64,000 nt of DNA from Panicum virgatum (lineage: Eukaryota > Streptophyta > Magnoliopsida > Poales > Poaceae). Of the stretch, positions 47,470 through 58,559 are shown one piece after another. Below the pieces are notes generated by a model. It saw nothing but the letters and a program-made list of their open reading frames with translations, was not told the origin of the DNA and ran no database searches. The DNA is taken from contig NC_053143.1 in the NCBI RefSeq assembly GCF_016808335.1, positions 6,147,694 to 6,211,693 on the forward strand, read 5' to 3'. Positions within the stretch are counted from its first letter, which is position 1. Each line of letters opens with the position of its first letter. Position numbers and translations under genes: made by a program.

Positions 47470-49086
47470 CAGAGGTCGTGTCTTGTAATAATGGTGAATT
47501 TTTCGGTAGGTACATAATGTAATATGGTTTTACTCTCTGGATCACATGTCCTATATCATTTTCTCTCAGAGGCTCAGCAGTAACGCGACCTAAACATGGA
47601 GTACATGAACGTCCATAAATCATAGCCTTTAAATTAACCTCTTAAAAGAGTTCAGTCATGGGATTGTAGGCATGGTAGTCATGCATAGTTGCTCGAAAGG
47701 CAGTACGAACATTGCACTAACTGACCTCGATTCATATTAAGGTGCTCATAAACAAGATCTTATCAGAATCACCTTAGATATAGGTCTACTTGTCCCAACT
47801 TACTGACTAATGAGTGCATGAAGAACGAGTATGTAGAAGAATTCTACAAAGTGGACACGCCTGAATACTCATCCTAGTAGAAACAAAAGGAAATTACTAT
47901 TATTTCTACCTTAGTAGAGATTCATCCTTAATACCAGGACACAGAACCAACTTCAGGACTCTTCAGCCATAACCTCTCCTTTTTCTCCTAAGAACTGTTC
48001 CCCAAGTGAAGATGGTGGTGAGGTTGTCACCAGTTGAAGCAGAGCAGAAAAGAAGTCTATCTGATCAGTGGTGGGTGGTGGTGGTTTTATGACAACTGTG
48101 GGGAGTTGGCATGAAACCGCCATTGTACATCTTGTTGCCAGTCTCTGTATCTGGCTGCAGCAGACCAATGTCAATGCCCAAGGGAGGAAATAAGGGAGGT
48201 GCCAGACTTAACAGTAGCATCGGTTTCATTCAGTGGTACTGAAAAATGGTATTTCCAAAAGTGAAAAATAATGCAAAGATTCAGATCAACAATGCAACTT
48301 CAATATGATAAGTTACCTTGCAAAGCCACTAATAGTGATACGATGAAACTAGGTTGTGAAACAAGGTAAACTACACTGGAATAACAGGACATGATGGACA
48401 AATGGCAGCTAATAAATGTTCTGTTTACCTTAAGATAATCTATTAGGGCCATCAGGATCCCAGTACTTCTCACTCCATTTCGACTTCAGTACTCACAAAA
48501 TTATAGCCTGAACAAAAGGGGAAATGAAAGCACAGTTAACTTGGGGAGGAAATTTTGGAGAGATAATTTTTTTGAAAAGAAAACTGACATGAGAAGCAAT
48601 TCATAAGTACTGAAAGGTGTTTGTAAAGTAACAGGTACCCATGTTCCAGCATGCAACAGTATCGAAATACCACAGGCTGAGATGGATGTTACCAACATAT
48701 GATGTCTACTTTAAATTAATAAACCTTGTTTCTTTGATATGTGAGTTGAGAAATAAGATTATCTAAACAAATATAAGGAGCAATGGGTTTGTACAAGAAC
48801 TAAAAATGCATATATAGGCACACATAAAAAATACAAGTAAAAGGGTAAGATAGAAAAAGCATGAGAAGAATATTCAAGATTCCCAAAGGGAAACATGGCT
48901 TCACTAAAGAATCAGATATTCACATATTTATTTGTGTGAGCAGGAACTGATGGCACCAATTCAATCAAAATGGACTGCTTATGGGACGATACTTGCCGAC
49001 ATGAATGCTTGCATAAATACAAGCAGGAGAGCATTCATGAAGCTCCAGTCGATAGTTTGATTATTGATAAATCATAATACTTTGTT
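47470..49086. other. Between PHAS locus f and the F-box gene
   Basis: AT-rich with no recognisable coding sequence. The 3' UTR of the minus-strand F-box gene probably occupies the right part. Confidence 0.35.
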
Positions 49087-50756
49087 TTATAACAGATATT
49101 GACAACTGGACAAAGAATCACGACTGTTCATAGATAACTTACAGGCTGAACATTGGATTCTGATTTTCTCTTGTGGTATGCCATTGGCTTTCAAGACCTT
49201 CAAAATTTTGAGTAATATCTCATTGACATCTTCACATATGATTTCAACAATCTGAAGATGGCTAGCTGCAATGGATTGTTCCAGTGGCTTGTATCTTCGC
49301 ACTCTTTTCATTAATTTGCTCCGTACCTGATGCGAACGAACACTTAATATATAAAACAAAAATAACGAGTAGACATGTCTAAAGAACAATAACAGTACCT
49401 TTGAAGGTTTTAGAGTAAGTTTCTCCAGAAGAGGTGCATTGTGGAGGAACCAAGTTAGTGCACTAAGCTCATCAGGCACAAACCATTTGCTAAGAACCAA
49501 AGTCTTTAACTTGCTAAATGCAGGGCACAACTCCAAATCCCTGTTGAAGACATACTAGGAAAAGTGCAAAAGCATAAAGTCAAATGATGAAAAGACTACA
49601 GAAAGGAAAATTAAAATAGAAGACTGAATGAAATCCAGAATTTCAGAAACTAACATCACACATCAATGCAAGGCATCTAATTTTTAGTTGAGTAAGGTCC
49701 GTAATTTCAGAAGAACAGCACAGTTTCAGTGCTGATACAGCATGACGAAGGTGAACAAACTACAGGGGATGTTTGATTGAAGTATGATGATTTGAAAGGA
49801 ACAGCTGAAATACAGCTGTATGTTAATACAATTGAATAACTGAAAACAGGGGAGAGGTTGCTGTGCTGCAAGCATACCAGATCAGGATAAGCTGACAATG
49901 TCAAGTCTGTAACTTCCGTCAAGCCTTCAAGAAACACGCAGTCGTAATCATCAGGAGCATGGTAGTAATAACAACCATAACAGGAAGCATCTCCACAATC
50001 ATCCAGGCGACCATTGCGGCATCGATCATCGTACAAGTAATCGAACCGAACCGTCGCGGTTTCCAAGCACGGCATGCTGTCAAGCATCGGAACCCTTCCA
50101 GCGTTGGTAACGAACTCGAACGAGACGAGGCTCGGGAACGACATCCCGGAGCGGAAGTTGCAGTAGAAGATGCAGTATCTGATCCTCAGGCGTTTCAAGG
50201 ACGGGGAGAGCATCTCCGTCGAGCCGACATCGCAGTCCTCCATCCTGAGCTCCTCCAGCGCGGGGCAGCAGGAGAAATCGAGGACGCCGGCGTTGCCCTT
50301 GACGCCGACGAGCTCCAGCCTGGTGAGGTGCTCGGAGGCGAGGGGCCGGTCCTCCAGCGCACAGGTGAGCCGGGGCGCGACGGAGACCCGGAACCGGAGG
50401 TCCCGGACCTGGCGCCGCAGCGCGCGGCGGAGCCAGCCGTTGACGTGGCGCTCCATCTTGGGGACGTCGTAGCAGCCCAGATCCAGATCGACGTCGAGGT
50501 CGAAGTCGATGGAGTCCAGGGGTGCGCCCCCGCGGCGGACGTGCAGCAGGGCGTCGACGAAGGGGCCGAAGGTGTAGGCGCCGCCGGCCCAGCCGGCGCA
50601 GCCGGCGAGGCGCAGGGCGGGCGCGGACCGCCAGTGGTGGCGCCAGCTCTGCGCGAGCACGCACGTGCGCACCGCGTCCTGCGCCGGAAGGAGGGAGAGG
50701 ATGTGGTGGAGGACGCCCTCCGGGAGGCCGCTGATGCGGTCCGCCCCGCTGGCCAT
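49087..50756 (-). CDS. F-box/LRR (FBD-type) protein, three exons
   Basis: Probable substrate receptor of an SCF ubiquitin ligase. The start is the ATG at 50756 (MASGADRISG); an open frame further upstream lacks an ATG. Exon 1 (50756-49878, 293 codons) has the F-box at residues about 7-44 (ISGLPEGVLHHILSLLPAQD), then leucine-rich segments (SEHLTRLELVGVKG; LEELRMEDCDV; PSLKRLRIRYC) and FLEGLTEVTDLTLSAYPDL. Exon 2 (49554-49399; acceptor CCTAG, donor AAG|GTACTG) encodes YVFNRDLELCPAFSKLKTLV. Exon 3 (49326-49087) encodes the FBD-like tail YKPLEQSIAASHLQIVEIIC and ends at 49087. All junctions are phase 0, giving about 424 residues. A Cys/Tyr-rich insert (CGDASCYGCYYYH) is unusual. A SINE sits about 100 bp upstream of the ATG. 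The exon 1-2 intron contains another LRR-like stretch (49640-49700), so a missed exon is possible. Confidence 0.82.
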
Positions 50757-50851
50757 CGGCGGCGCTCCGGCAGCGGCGGCGGCGGGCGCTCCGGCGAACA
50801 AATGGGGAAAGTGAGAAATGGAGGAGAGCGTGTGCGTGCTTCGCACGTTAG

Positions 50852-51095
50852 TTTTTTTTTGTAAGCACTAGAGCAACGGGGAGTGATGTAAGAATTTTGG
50901 GCGCACACGCTGACCGGACTCAGTACAGAAAAGACTGTTTGAGAAGTCTCAGAACGTATTATACCAAGACTTACACACACCACCTCTCTCACACACCACA
51001 CCGCCTCGGTACCGGTGAGGCACGCAGGTTGTGATTGCCAGGGATCGAACCCGCGTCCGGCCGCTCGCTCACCTGGCGTATGACTGCACGCCAGG
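50852..51095 (-). mobile_element. tRNA-derived SINE in the F-box gene promoter
   Basis: On the minus strand the B box GGTTCGATCCC (51041-51051) follows an A-box-like region near 51075, and the element ends in an A run at 50852-50860. Between lie CCTCACCGGTACCGAGG and CAGTACTGAG-type words. Flanking duplications are not clear (the left end is near GGCGTGCAG), so the upper boundary is approximate. Confidence 0.6.
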
Positions 51096-51323
51096 TAGTA
51101 ATCAGTGAGACTTGTAGTAGTAATAAATATGATAAAAATGATCAAACAGTTTTATCATTGATCTAAAATATTTTGCCGATTATCTTGATACAAAATTTTG
51201 TACCACTAGCACCTATGAAGAGTATGACTGCACGGCCTACTCGAGCTTCAAAAGGTAGTCAATTCTAAAAAAAATTTCCTTCTTTGTTGGACGGCAAGCT
51301 CTTGCATTGAGTATCTTATCTCC

Positions 51324-51458
51324 TCCCCTCCTGCCTCCCATGCCTAGCAAACTGAAATGAACCCTTTCCAGTAATTTAGGCACCTGTTTTATTTTTTTTC
51401 TGCCCTTGGTGTGCTATGGCAAGGAAGAAGTTTAGTAAGTTTGCGTACATATATATAG
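51324..51458 (-). ncRNA. Putative miR2118-triggered PHAS precursor 5' end, locus g
   Basis: The motif core CTGCCTCCCATGCCTAGC (plus) ends at 51348 and matches 15 nt of the miR2118 3' part. TATA-like ACTATATATATG (minus) is at about 51447-51459. AATATTTGGTAGGTGTG (plus) is at about 51513. Sequence on both sides repeats at loci h and j. Confidence 0.6.
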
Positions 51459-52143
51459 TGTGTGCATTATTAGGTTCTTTATTAGATCGCATGTCATGTC
51501 TTTTTACATCAGAATATTTGGTAGGTGTGTAGATTTTCCATGCATTTATTTTCTATGGATTGCATGTACACATTGTGTATTGGACTTATAGTTCTCTGGT
51601 GGCACATTCATGTCTGACGATGTTTTAGGTTGTAAAATGATACGTGCAGAAAAAGCAGAGTTGCTCCATTATTAAATTGAACGCTTGAATGCTCAGTTGT
51701 TTGCTCGTATGGAGATGACTAGCTTGACACTGGTGAGCTTTGTGTATGCACAGAGGTCCAGTCATGAAAATTGAAGCAGGCGCATTCGGATTTTTTTTTT
51801 CAATTGCGATGATATTTTGAGTTATTTGTGTATGTTTGCTTATGCACTCACATGTTGAGAGTTCAGACTAAACATGCTTTGTTCAACCAAATTTATCGAA
51901 CCACTTGGCAATGTATTATATTGGTTGTACTTCTTCCAGTAGAAACGATCATATCTGCTGCACTGCAATATTAGCATATGACTTCAATTTTTTGCTGACT
52001 ATCTCTATATCAAGTTTTCTTGAACCTGAAGCTCTGGATTTGACTACACATTATGCCGAGATTTAAACGTTAGTCAATTCTAAATCTCCGGTTCATTTTG
52101 GAACGACAAGCCGGCCCATTCATCGATCGTTCGTACTACCATC

Positions 52144-52310
52144 TTCCCTCCTACCTCTCATGCCTATCAAACCGCAGCAAGCAAACCCTTTCCGAAAACT
52201 TAGTCACTCGCCTTCACTCCTCATGCTAAGTTGATGTATACTTGGGTTGATGTGCTTTGCTGAGAGAAGTTTGGTAGCTCGAAACCATGTATATTATGAT
52301 ATATTGTGTG
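52144..52310 (-). ncRNA. Putative PHAS precursor 5' end, locus h (diverged motif)
   Basis: TTCCCTCCTACCTCTCATGC (plus) at 52144-52163 is a diverged motif with two changes in the core. An AT-rich, TATA-like ATATATCATAATATAC (minus) is near 52287-52303, followed by a (GT/GC) run. The flanking words AGTCAATTCTAAA (about 52073) and AAACCCTTTCC match loci g and j. Confidence 0.45.
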
Positions 52311-52422
52311 TGTGCGCGCGCGCGTGTATTACATTGCATATATATCATGCCTTGCAAGATAGCCAATTCTAAAAAACTCTCAATCTTTGTGGGACATCGG
52401 GTTCTTCCATCAAGAGATCTTC

Positions 52423-52445
52423 TTCCCTCCTGCCTCCCATGCCTA
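52423..52445 (-). ncRNA. miR2118-like target motif fused to an F-box fragment, locus i
   Basis: The motif TTCCCTCCTGCCTCCCATGC starts at 52423. Unlike its siblings it is followed on the plus side, after TAGCG, by F-box coding sequence instead of the usual leader and TATA box. On the minus strand the F-box fragment therefore runs directly into the motif. Confidence 0.55.
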
Positions 52446-52690
52446 GCGAAACGCATCAAACAGCTCTGGGCGAGCACGCACTTGCACACCGCATCCTGCG
52501 CTGGCAGGAGGGAGAGGATGCGGCGGAGCACGCCCTCCGGGAGGTCGCTGATGCGGCGCTCCGGGTCCGGCGTCCGCGGGCGCTCCGGTGAACAGGTGGG
52601 GAAAGTGATGAGAAATGGAGGAGGTAGCGTGCAGTGTGTTCTTGTCACGTGCCTAGTGCCTCGAGTACTTGCTAAGTTGGTATTGTACAC
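52446..52690 (-). pseudogene. 5' fragment of an F-box gene
   Basis: The minus-strand frame contains ERRISDLPEGVLRRILSLLP followed by AQDAVCKCVLAQS, near-identical to the F-box of the gene at 50756, then leaves homology at about 52455 in the PHAS motif. Upstream it shares CCATTTCTCA...CTTTCCCC and GGAGCGCC with the intact gene, and further out (52700-52880) the block GGACTTGTAGTAGTAA to GTAGTCAATTCTAAAA. It is a partial duplication of the F-box gene's 5' end with its promoter; no LRR region remains. Confidence 0.8.
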
Positions 52691-52935
52691 TTCATTGGTT
52701 GGACTTGTAGTAGTAAAAATTATAAAAATGGCTGCTAGCTATACAGTTTTAGCATTGGCCTAAATTTTTTTTGCCGATTATCTTGTTACAAAATTTCCTA
52801 CCACTACCAACAGCACATTTGACGAGTAGGACTGCACGGCCTGCTTGTGCTACTCGAGCATTATAAGGTAGTCAATTCTAAAACGCGTTCTTTCCTGTTG
52901 AGACGGCGAGTTTTGTCAGCAAGACTGCTATCTTC

Positions 52936-53120
52936 TTCCCTCCTGCCTCCCATGCCTAGCAAACCACAGTAAACCCTTTCCAATAGTTTAGGCACTTGTT
53001 TTATTTATTTTTCTGCCCTTGATGTTCTTGGGCTGGTGTGCTATTTTTCTTTTTTTGAAACTAGGGGCTGGTGTGCTATGCAAGGAAGAAGTCTAGTAGG
53101 TTGGCATACCATATATATAG
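52936..53120 (-). ncRNA. Putative miR2118-triggered PHAS precursor 5' end, locus j
   Basis: The motif core CTGCCTCCCATGCCTAGC (plus) is within 52936-52960. TATA-like ACTATATATATGG (minus) is at about 53109-53121. Leader words CCTTTCCAATAGTTTAGGCA and GCAAGGAAGAAGT are shared with locus g; the leader is about 45 bp longer here. Confidence 0.6.
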
Positions 53121-53130
53121 TGTGCATTAG

Positions 53131-54230
53131 GTTCTTGATATGCCTTGTACTACGCCGGAATTGATGTATATGAGCCTTAGACTATTTCAACACAGGGCAA
53201 CACAATATATAAACCATGATAGAAAGTAGGTAGAGCTGCCTTAGACTATTTCAAACGGCTTAATTTGTGGAGAGTCCTATAATATCTAACTTGGTAGCTA
53301 TACTAACTAATTGTTGCACAGCCGGCATAGGAAAACTATCCAAAGTTCATCTTGAGAAATGATGATCAAGAAATGTAGTTGCTATGGTGCCGTAATGGTA
53401 CTTTTATTGACCAGAGCATATATGTGTCGTACCAAAACTAGCTATGTTTACAAATCAACGCATGTGTGCAGGAAAATACATAATAGAAAATCTCTCAAGG
53501 AAACTTAGGGGTTCTAAATCTCTGCGAGCACACCGGGAAAACCAAAATAAGGCACGCTTGATCCGCATCTACCTTTGGACGTGGCACAGATCATCAGGGA
53601 GCCTAAGGAGAACATTGAGAAGATAAGGTTTTGGTGATGAAATAATCAAACTAGCACAAGGCACGCGCCATCGCGGGCTCTGGCACCACTACCCTCAAGG
53701 GCAACAACAATACATTCGAGCAATGAACTTTGTTCATGAGTGAACATGTTTGCTTCGTATGATGGAATCCTGTCTGATGCTTCAGTCTAGTAGTCTACGA
53801 AATGTAACTGTTTGAGATACTGCCAATGCTACGGATGATGAAGAGGTTAAGCAGCCTGGTTATTATTAGTTCTTGAGTTAACGAGTGGACAATATTTCTA
53901 TCATGTTCTTCTCTACAAAAGTCAACAATATTTGCGCCAAAAATAATTAGTTAACCAAATCACTATCAAACACTCATAAAAAGCACAAGGCTACTATGGA
54001 TCATTATTCACAACAAAACCCTTAAATTCTTGAGTTGGAGCCAAACAACACTCCCCCTTCTCCAACTCCACGGTGGATCAGAGCTGCCCCCAACAAAACC
54101 CTTTTTTTTTCTCCTCAAATGTTTCATGGTGAGGCGATGAGCAATAGCCAATATATGTAGATAAACTATCTCCGATGCCCGTGCCTGTTCATCGCCCCAC
54201 CCCCATGGGTGGCGATCTGAGCGCCCCCCC
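53131..54230. other. Intergenic, no gene recognised
   Basis: AT-rich with no recognisable domain. A C run of 15 lies at 54224-54238 at its right edge. Confidence 0.4.
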
Positions 54231-54471
54231 CCCCCCCCGTCAATCCAACACCATCGAACCCTCGAAACCCGAAATCTCCAGCAAAGAAACCTAGAAACCG
54301 GTAGAATCACCTATAGGCACACTGTACTCCAAAGCCATGGCCAAATCGGAGGCAGGTTTGCTTCAGTCGCCTCAAGAACAGAGAACCTGGTGCACCGCCT
54401 ACAGCTATTAAAGGAGCAATTAATCGATTTGAAGAGCAAATCGATGTGTGCTCTAGACCATGTCTTCAAGA
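54231..54471 (+). mobile_element. Probable 5' end of the LINE, separated by an LTR insertion
   Basis: GC-rich leader-like sequence (CCCTCGAAACCCGAAATCTCC) leads to an ATG at 54337 (MAKSEAGLLQSPQEQRTW), the style of plant LINE ORF1 starts. Another phase gives KGAINRFEEQIDVCSRPC up to 54471, and the open phase on the far side of the LTR begins DLEGREETTS. Continuity across the LTR is inferred, not proven. Confidence 0.35.
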
Positions 54472-57400
54472 TTCCCCCGGATCCAGGACATGCGACGGAT
54501 GGTAAATGTATCTCTAATGACAGGATTTTATGCTGATAAATTATCCCGGCTCAAGTGCGTAAACCATCACCATAAAGGCAATATTAGCTTAAACGCACTT
54601 CAAACGGAACAATTTTTGGTCTGTCGGGTAACGTCCCGATACAACCACCGATTCTCGGATCGAACAAGCATACCCCGCACGAAGGCGAGTTCAGAGATAT
54701 TACAACCACAATTTTACAACACAGGCATATTAAAAATTACAAACCAGTTCAAAAGATTATTACAAAACCAACTTAAGTAAAACAGTTATACAAAACATAA
54801 GTGTAGAATCAGAGTTTAAAACAGCGGAAGATAAAACACGACGGCTACAACACGTCGCAAGAAGGGTACCAGGCTAGCCCAGGCATGGTATCACTCGTCA
54901 TAGTCATTGCCGGCCGAAGACGTATCCCATTCTACGGACCAGCCAGGAGGCAACGAGTAAGGATAGGTTAAGCTAGCAATCTGATCCTCAAAACTCATAC
55001 CTGAAAAAGGGTTTCAACAGCAAGGCTGAGTATTCTAATACTCAGCAAGACTTAACCGACAACGGGTATAAGTAGCCCACCTTAGCTAGACTATGCAAGG
55101 CTTTGTAAGGCTCTGGTTTTTCTTTTGCTGAAAAGCAATAAAGAGTAGGTCCTTACTTTCAAGTTTTAGCTTCAAGATTCTAGTTGATTAACCATTCTAT
55201 GTATGCATCTACTAACCAAACATGGTGGAACTTCTAAGCAAACATCAAGATTAATAAGAATATTGTTGCTCTTATTACTCTGTGTGGCAAAGAGATCAAG
55301 CAGTCTCATTTCATCGTGAGAGGCGGACGATTCTGAATCGAAATTCAACCTTGCAAGGGTAACCTAGCACACACGTCTGGAATACCGTCGGGTCATTCCC
55401 AAACAACCGTTAACCTTTCTTTCCGGCTTGTGGATAGTGCCACTCTCCCCGACTACAGGGCTCCAAGGCCGAACCTTGTCCCTAGAAGTCGTAGTGTTGC
55501 GCAACATAAAATAAAACCTATCCCTACTGAGAGAGTGGGAGGTATATCCACTCCCCGGTCCAATCGGTTACTAGGCTTGCCGCGTACCATATTTACGACA
55601 TGTGACTAGTACTTTCAAAAACTTAACCAGCACTACCACACACCGCGACCTTAGCAAGTTCATCAACACAGACGGGGTCTCACATAGGACATGATATCGA
55701 ACACAACCCCGTCCGTCGTCCTTATATTGATAACAGAAAGTAAACAATCAATTCCTATAAAGCTCGCGAGTGACAGGCAATCACTCGACTTTTACCGTTC
55801 CTATAAACTTAGCAGATAGTCGAACTCAGGTCTAGTGTTCAGTACATAGGTTCCTAGGATCATGCATCTAGGGTTTCAATTCAAATCCTAAGAACTGTAA
55901 ATGCACAAGTAAGTAATAACAGTAAATGATAATAATTTGAAATATGGATTATGTCCGGGGCTTGCCTTCTCGGTAGTTGCTAACTATTTCAGCGCTAGGC
56001 TCTTCCGAACTTTGGTTCGGGGCTTCAGTTAGTTCTGCAGTGTTCACTTGAGCTTCGAGATCACCTCCGTCAGACTCCGGAATCAACTCGTACGTCCCGT
56101 CTGACAAAGTAGTCGTATCTATATGTAATGCAAGAACAACATTATAAACAAACATGGGCAATCGTTTATAGAGTAGTTAAATAACAAATTTAACTACACA
56201 AGGCATTATGATCAACAGCACAAATGAAGTTGACTAACTTTATAAACAAGTGGGGGTGATTTCCTATACAATTAAGTCACGGTTTACAAATAAATCAACA
56301 ACTCAGAGTACAAATAGAAATAAATTATACCAAAATTACACTAAATAGAACATGAACATACTAAGCTACCCTGCAAAAATCATATGAAGACATGTAACCA
56401 TTTAATTACAATAAATCATTTATGCTGGCAACACCTAGCACAAGCTTGAATTATACAGACTAAAATATAGCAAAGTAGAAGCTCAAAATTTAACAGGAGA
56501 TCTACAAAGGGATGATTTATCTACTGTGAATTTCTCACGATTTTATCTATACAGAAATAATTCTGAGAAAATAAACAAAACAGACATCAGTTTAGAAAGA
56601 TTAAAATTTAGCTCCTGTTCTAGCCATTAACTGATGCTCAAACTTCCTGGACAAGTTAAGATATTCTAGATGAACACTCAGGAATATTTTCAGGATTTAA
56701 CAAGAACAGAAACTATTTATCATGATTAAAGTCTACTAAACAAAGATTAAATCAAATAAATAGCTACACAAGAGAACTGATCATGAAATTTTTATAGCAA
56801 AGCTAGTGTAACATGATTCAAGTACCACAAAAATTTCAGAGCAATACAAGCTTTTAAGCATCAGATAAGAAAAAGATTAAAGAACAAGTATTTATATACC
56901 TATTAACACAAAACCATTTATACAGCAAAAGTTTGCAACTAAAGCCTAACATATTATGGTTCTACTGCATAGAGCTCTTCAAGAGGATTCCAAAACATCA
57001 AGATTTGTTATTTTACGAATTTTCTACAAATTGATATTGAATTTCAAAGATCACAGCAAACTATTTCAAACAAGTCCTTAGTGCACTATTCCTCTGAGTC
57101 ACTGACATTGCAGACAACCCCCTGAGCTTTCTCAAATTCAAAACCGAGGTCCTCGGGTCGGGTCAGAGGGGGAGGCGAGGTTTGACCGGCGGTTTCCCGG
57201 CGAGGGGCTCACCGGCGGCGAGGGTGGAGGGGTGCGTGAGCCTCACGGGTTCAAGGCGCACCTCTGGGTGCTTGGAATCGAGGCTAGGGCGGTCGGAGAG
57301 GGGGTGTCGACGGCGAGCGGCGGCTTGCGGGCTCGGAGCACGGCGGCGGGGTGGCTCCGGTGGTGTTCGGGCGAGAGGAAAAGGTCTAGGAGCTGCGCGA

Positions 57401-58342
57401 GGTCGAGGCGGTGCTAATGGTGGGGGATGTAGGGGTGGAGCGGGTCTGGGCTGGCGGCTCCGCAGTGGGTTGGAGCTCGCCAGGGTTCAAGCGGGGCGGC
57501 GGCGGTGTTCTGCAGCGTGGGAGCGAGGAGAGAGCAAAGGAGCGAGTGAAATCGAATCCTGGGGTTCTTGTAGTGCTCAGGCGCGCGAAAGATCGAGAGC
57601 TGGGCCTCTGGTTTGGGCTCTCCACGGCGGCGTCGCGGTGGCGGCCACCGGGAAGGTTCTGGGCGCGGCGAGGGTGCGTGGCGAGGGGTGGGGGCTCCAG
57701 CGCGAGGCAACAGGAGGGGGAGGAGCTCGCCGGCGACGCGTGGGAGCCAGCGCACGGCGAAATAATGGCCGGGAAAGCCGGGAAGGCGTCGACGGGCGGC
57801 GCTGTCGGTGGCCGGTGGCGAGAAGCAGAGCAGGGAGGGGGAGATGGTCATAAGGGCAATTTTGCAATTTCCAAAAGTTCCAGGGACCTTTCTGTAAACA
57901 AGCAATAACTTTTGAACTAAAGCTCAAATGAAAAAGTGCCCAACATGAAAGTTGTTCAACTTTTCAAGATCTACAACTTTGATGTTGTGCAAAAATTTAT
58001 TTGACCAAAGATTCAAGAGCTAAAATTAAAATCATTGAAGGGATTTTGAATTCCAGGAAATTTGTCTTTTTCAAAGCAATTTCACTTCAAATGTAGACCT
58101 TCAAGCAAAATTTGATGCCATGCAATAAATGCACTGAAATTTTGCACAAACACCCTCCATAAAAGCTATAAACACAAATAACTTTATAAAGGACCTTACA
58201 TAAAATCATAATTACACATATAACCTTTCATAATTACAAAAAGATCCTTTTCACTTAAATCGAGCACATAATGTATAGCAAACATACACAATTACTGTGC
58301 AGGCACCTAATTAAAATACTGTGTAAACACCCGGGGTGTTAC
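54472..58342 (-). repeat. Solo or truncated Gypsy LTR, minus strand
   Basis: On the minus strand it begins TGTAACACCCCGGGTG (58342) and, near its distal part, carries GACTTAAC/TTGCTGAGTATTAGAATACTCA (55020-55060), the same conserved block as in the LTR at 23158-23180. A small exon-like frame (MSFEDQIASLTYPYS) follows TTTTTCAG. A GC-rich block at 57130-57860 lies near its start. No primer-binding site, gag or pol follows, so it is a solo or truncated LTR. The distal boundary (54472 or 54521) is uncertain and a 5-bp duplication was not found. Confidence 0.6.
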
Positions 58343-58559
58343 AGATCTTGAAGGAAGGGAGGAAACCACGTCGAGCACGACGAATGAGGTGCAATTACAG
58401 ACATTTACATGCAGTTATGTCAGAAATCAAGAGAGCAGTTTCGAGGCTCAGATTGTGCTGATAAAAGGAGATGAAATGTGTGAGCAAGATCCATCGCCAA
58501 TAGCACACCAGAAAATACACCTCCATAAGTTGTAGGCAAGGTGTTTGACACTTTGCCTA

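Noticed and set aside
51324..52960. MIR2118 precursor genes instead of target sites
   Set aside because: No complementary arm (GGCATGGG-like) lies within about 250 bp on either side to form a hairpin with the motif, so target sites fit better.
57182..57927. Overlapping Arg/Gly-rich frames on both strands
   Set aside because: They fall in the GC-rich start of the minus-strand LTR. No motif, and all phases are open by composition.
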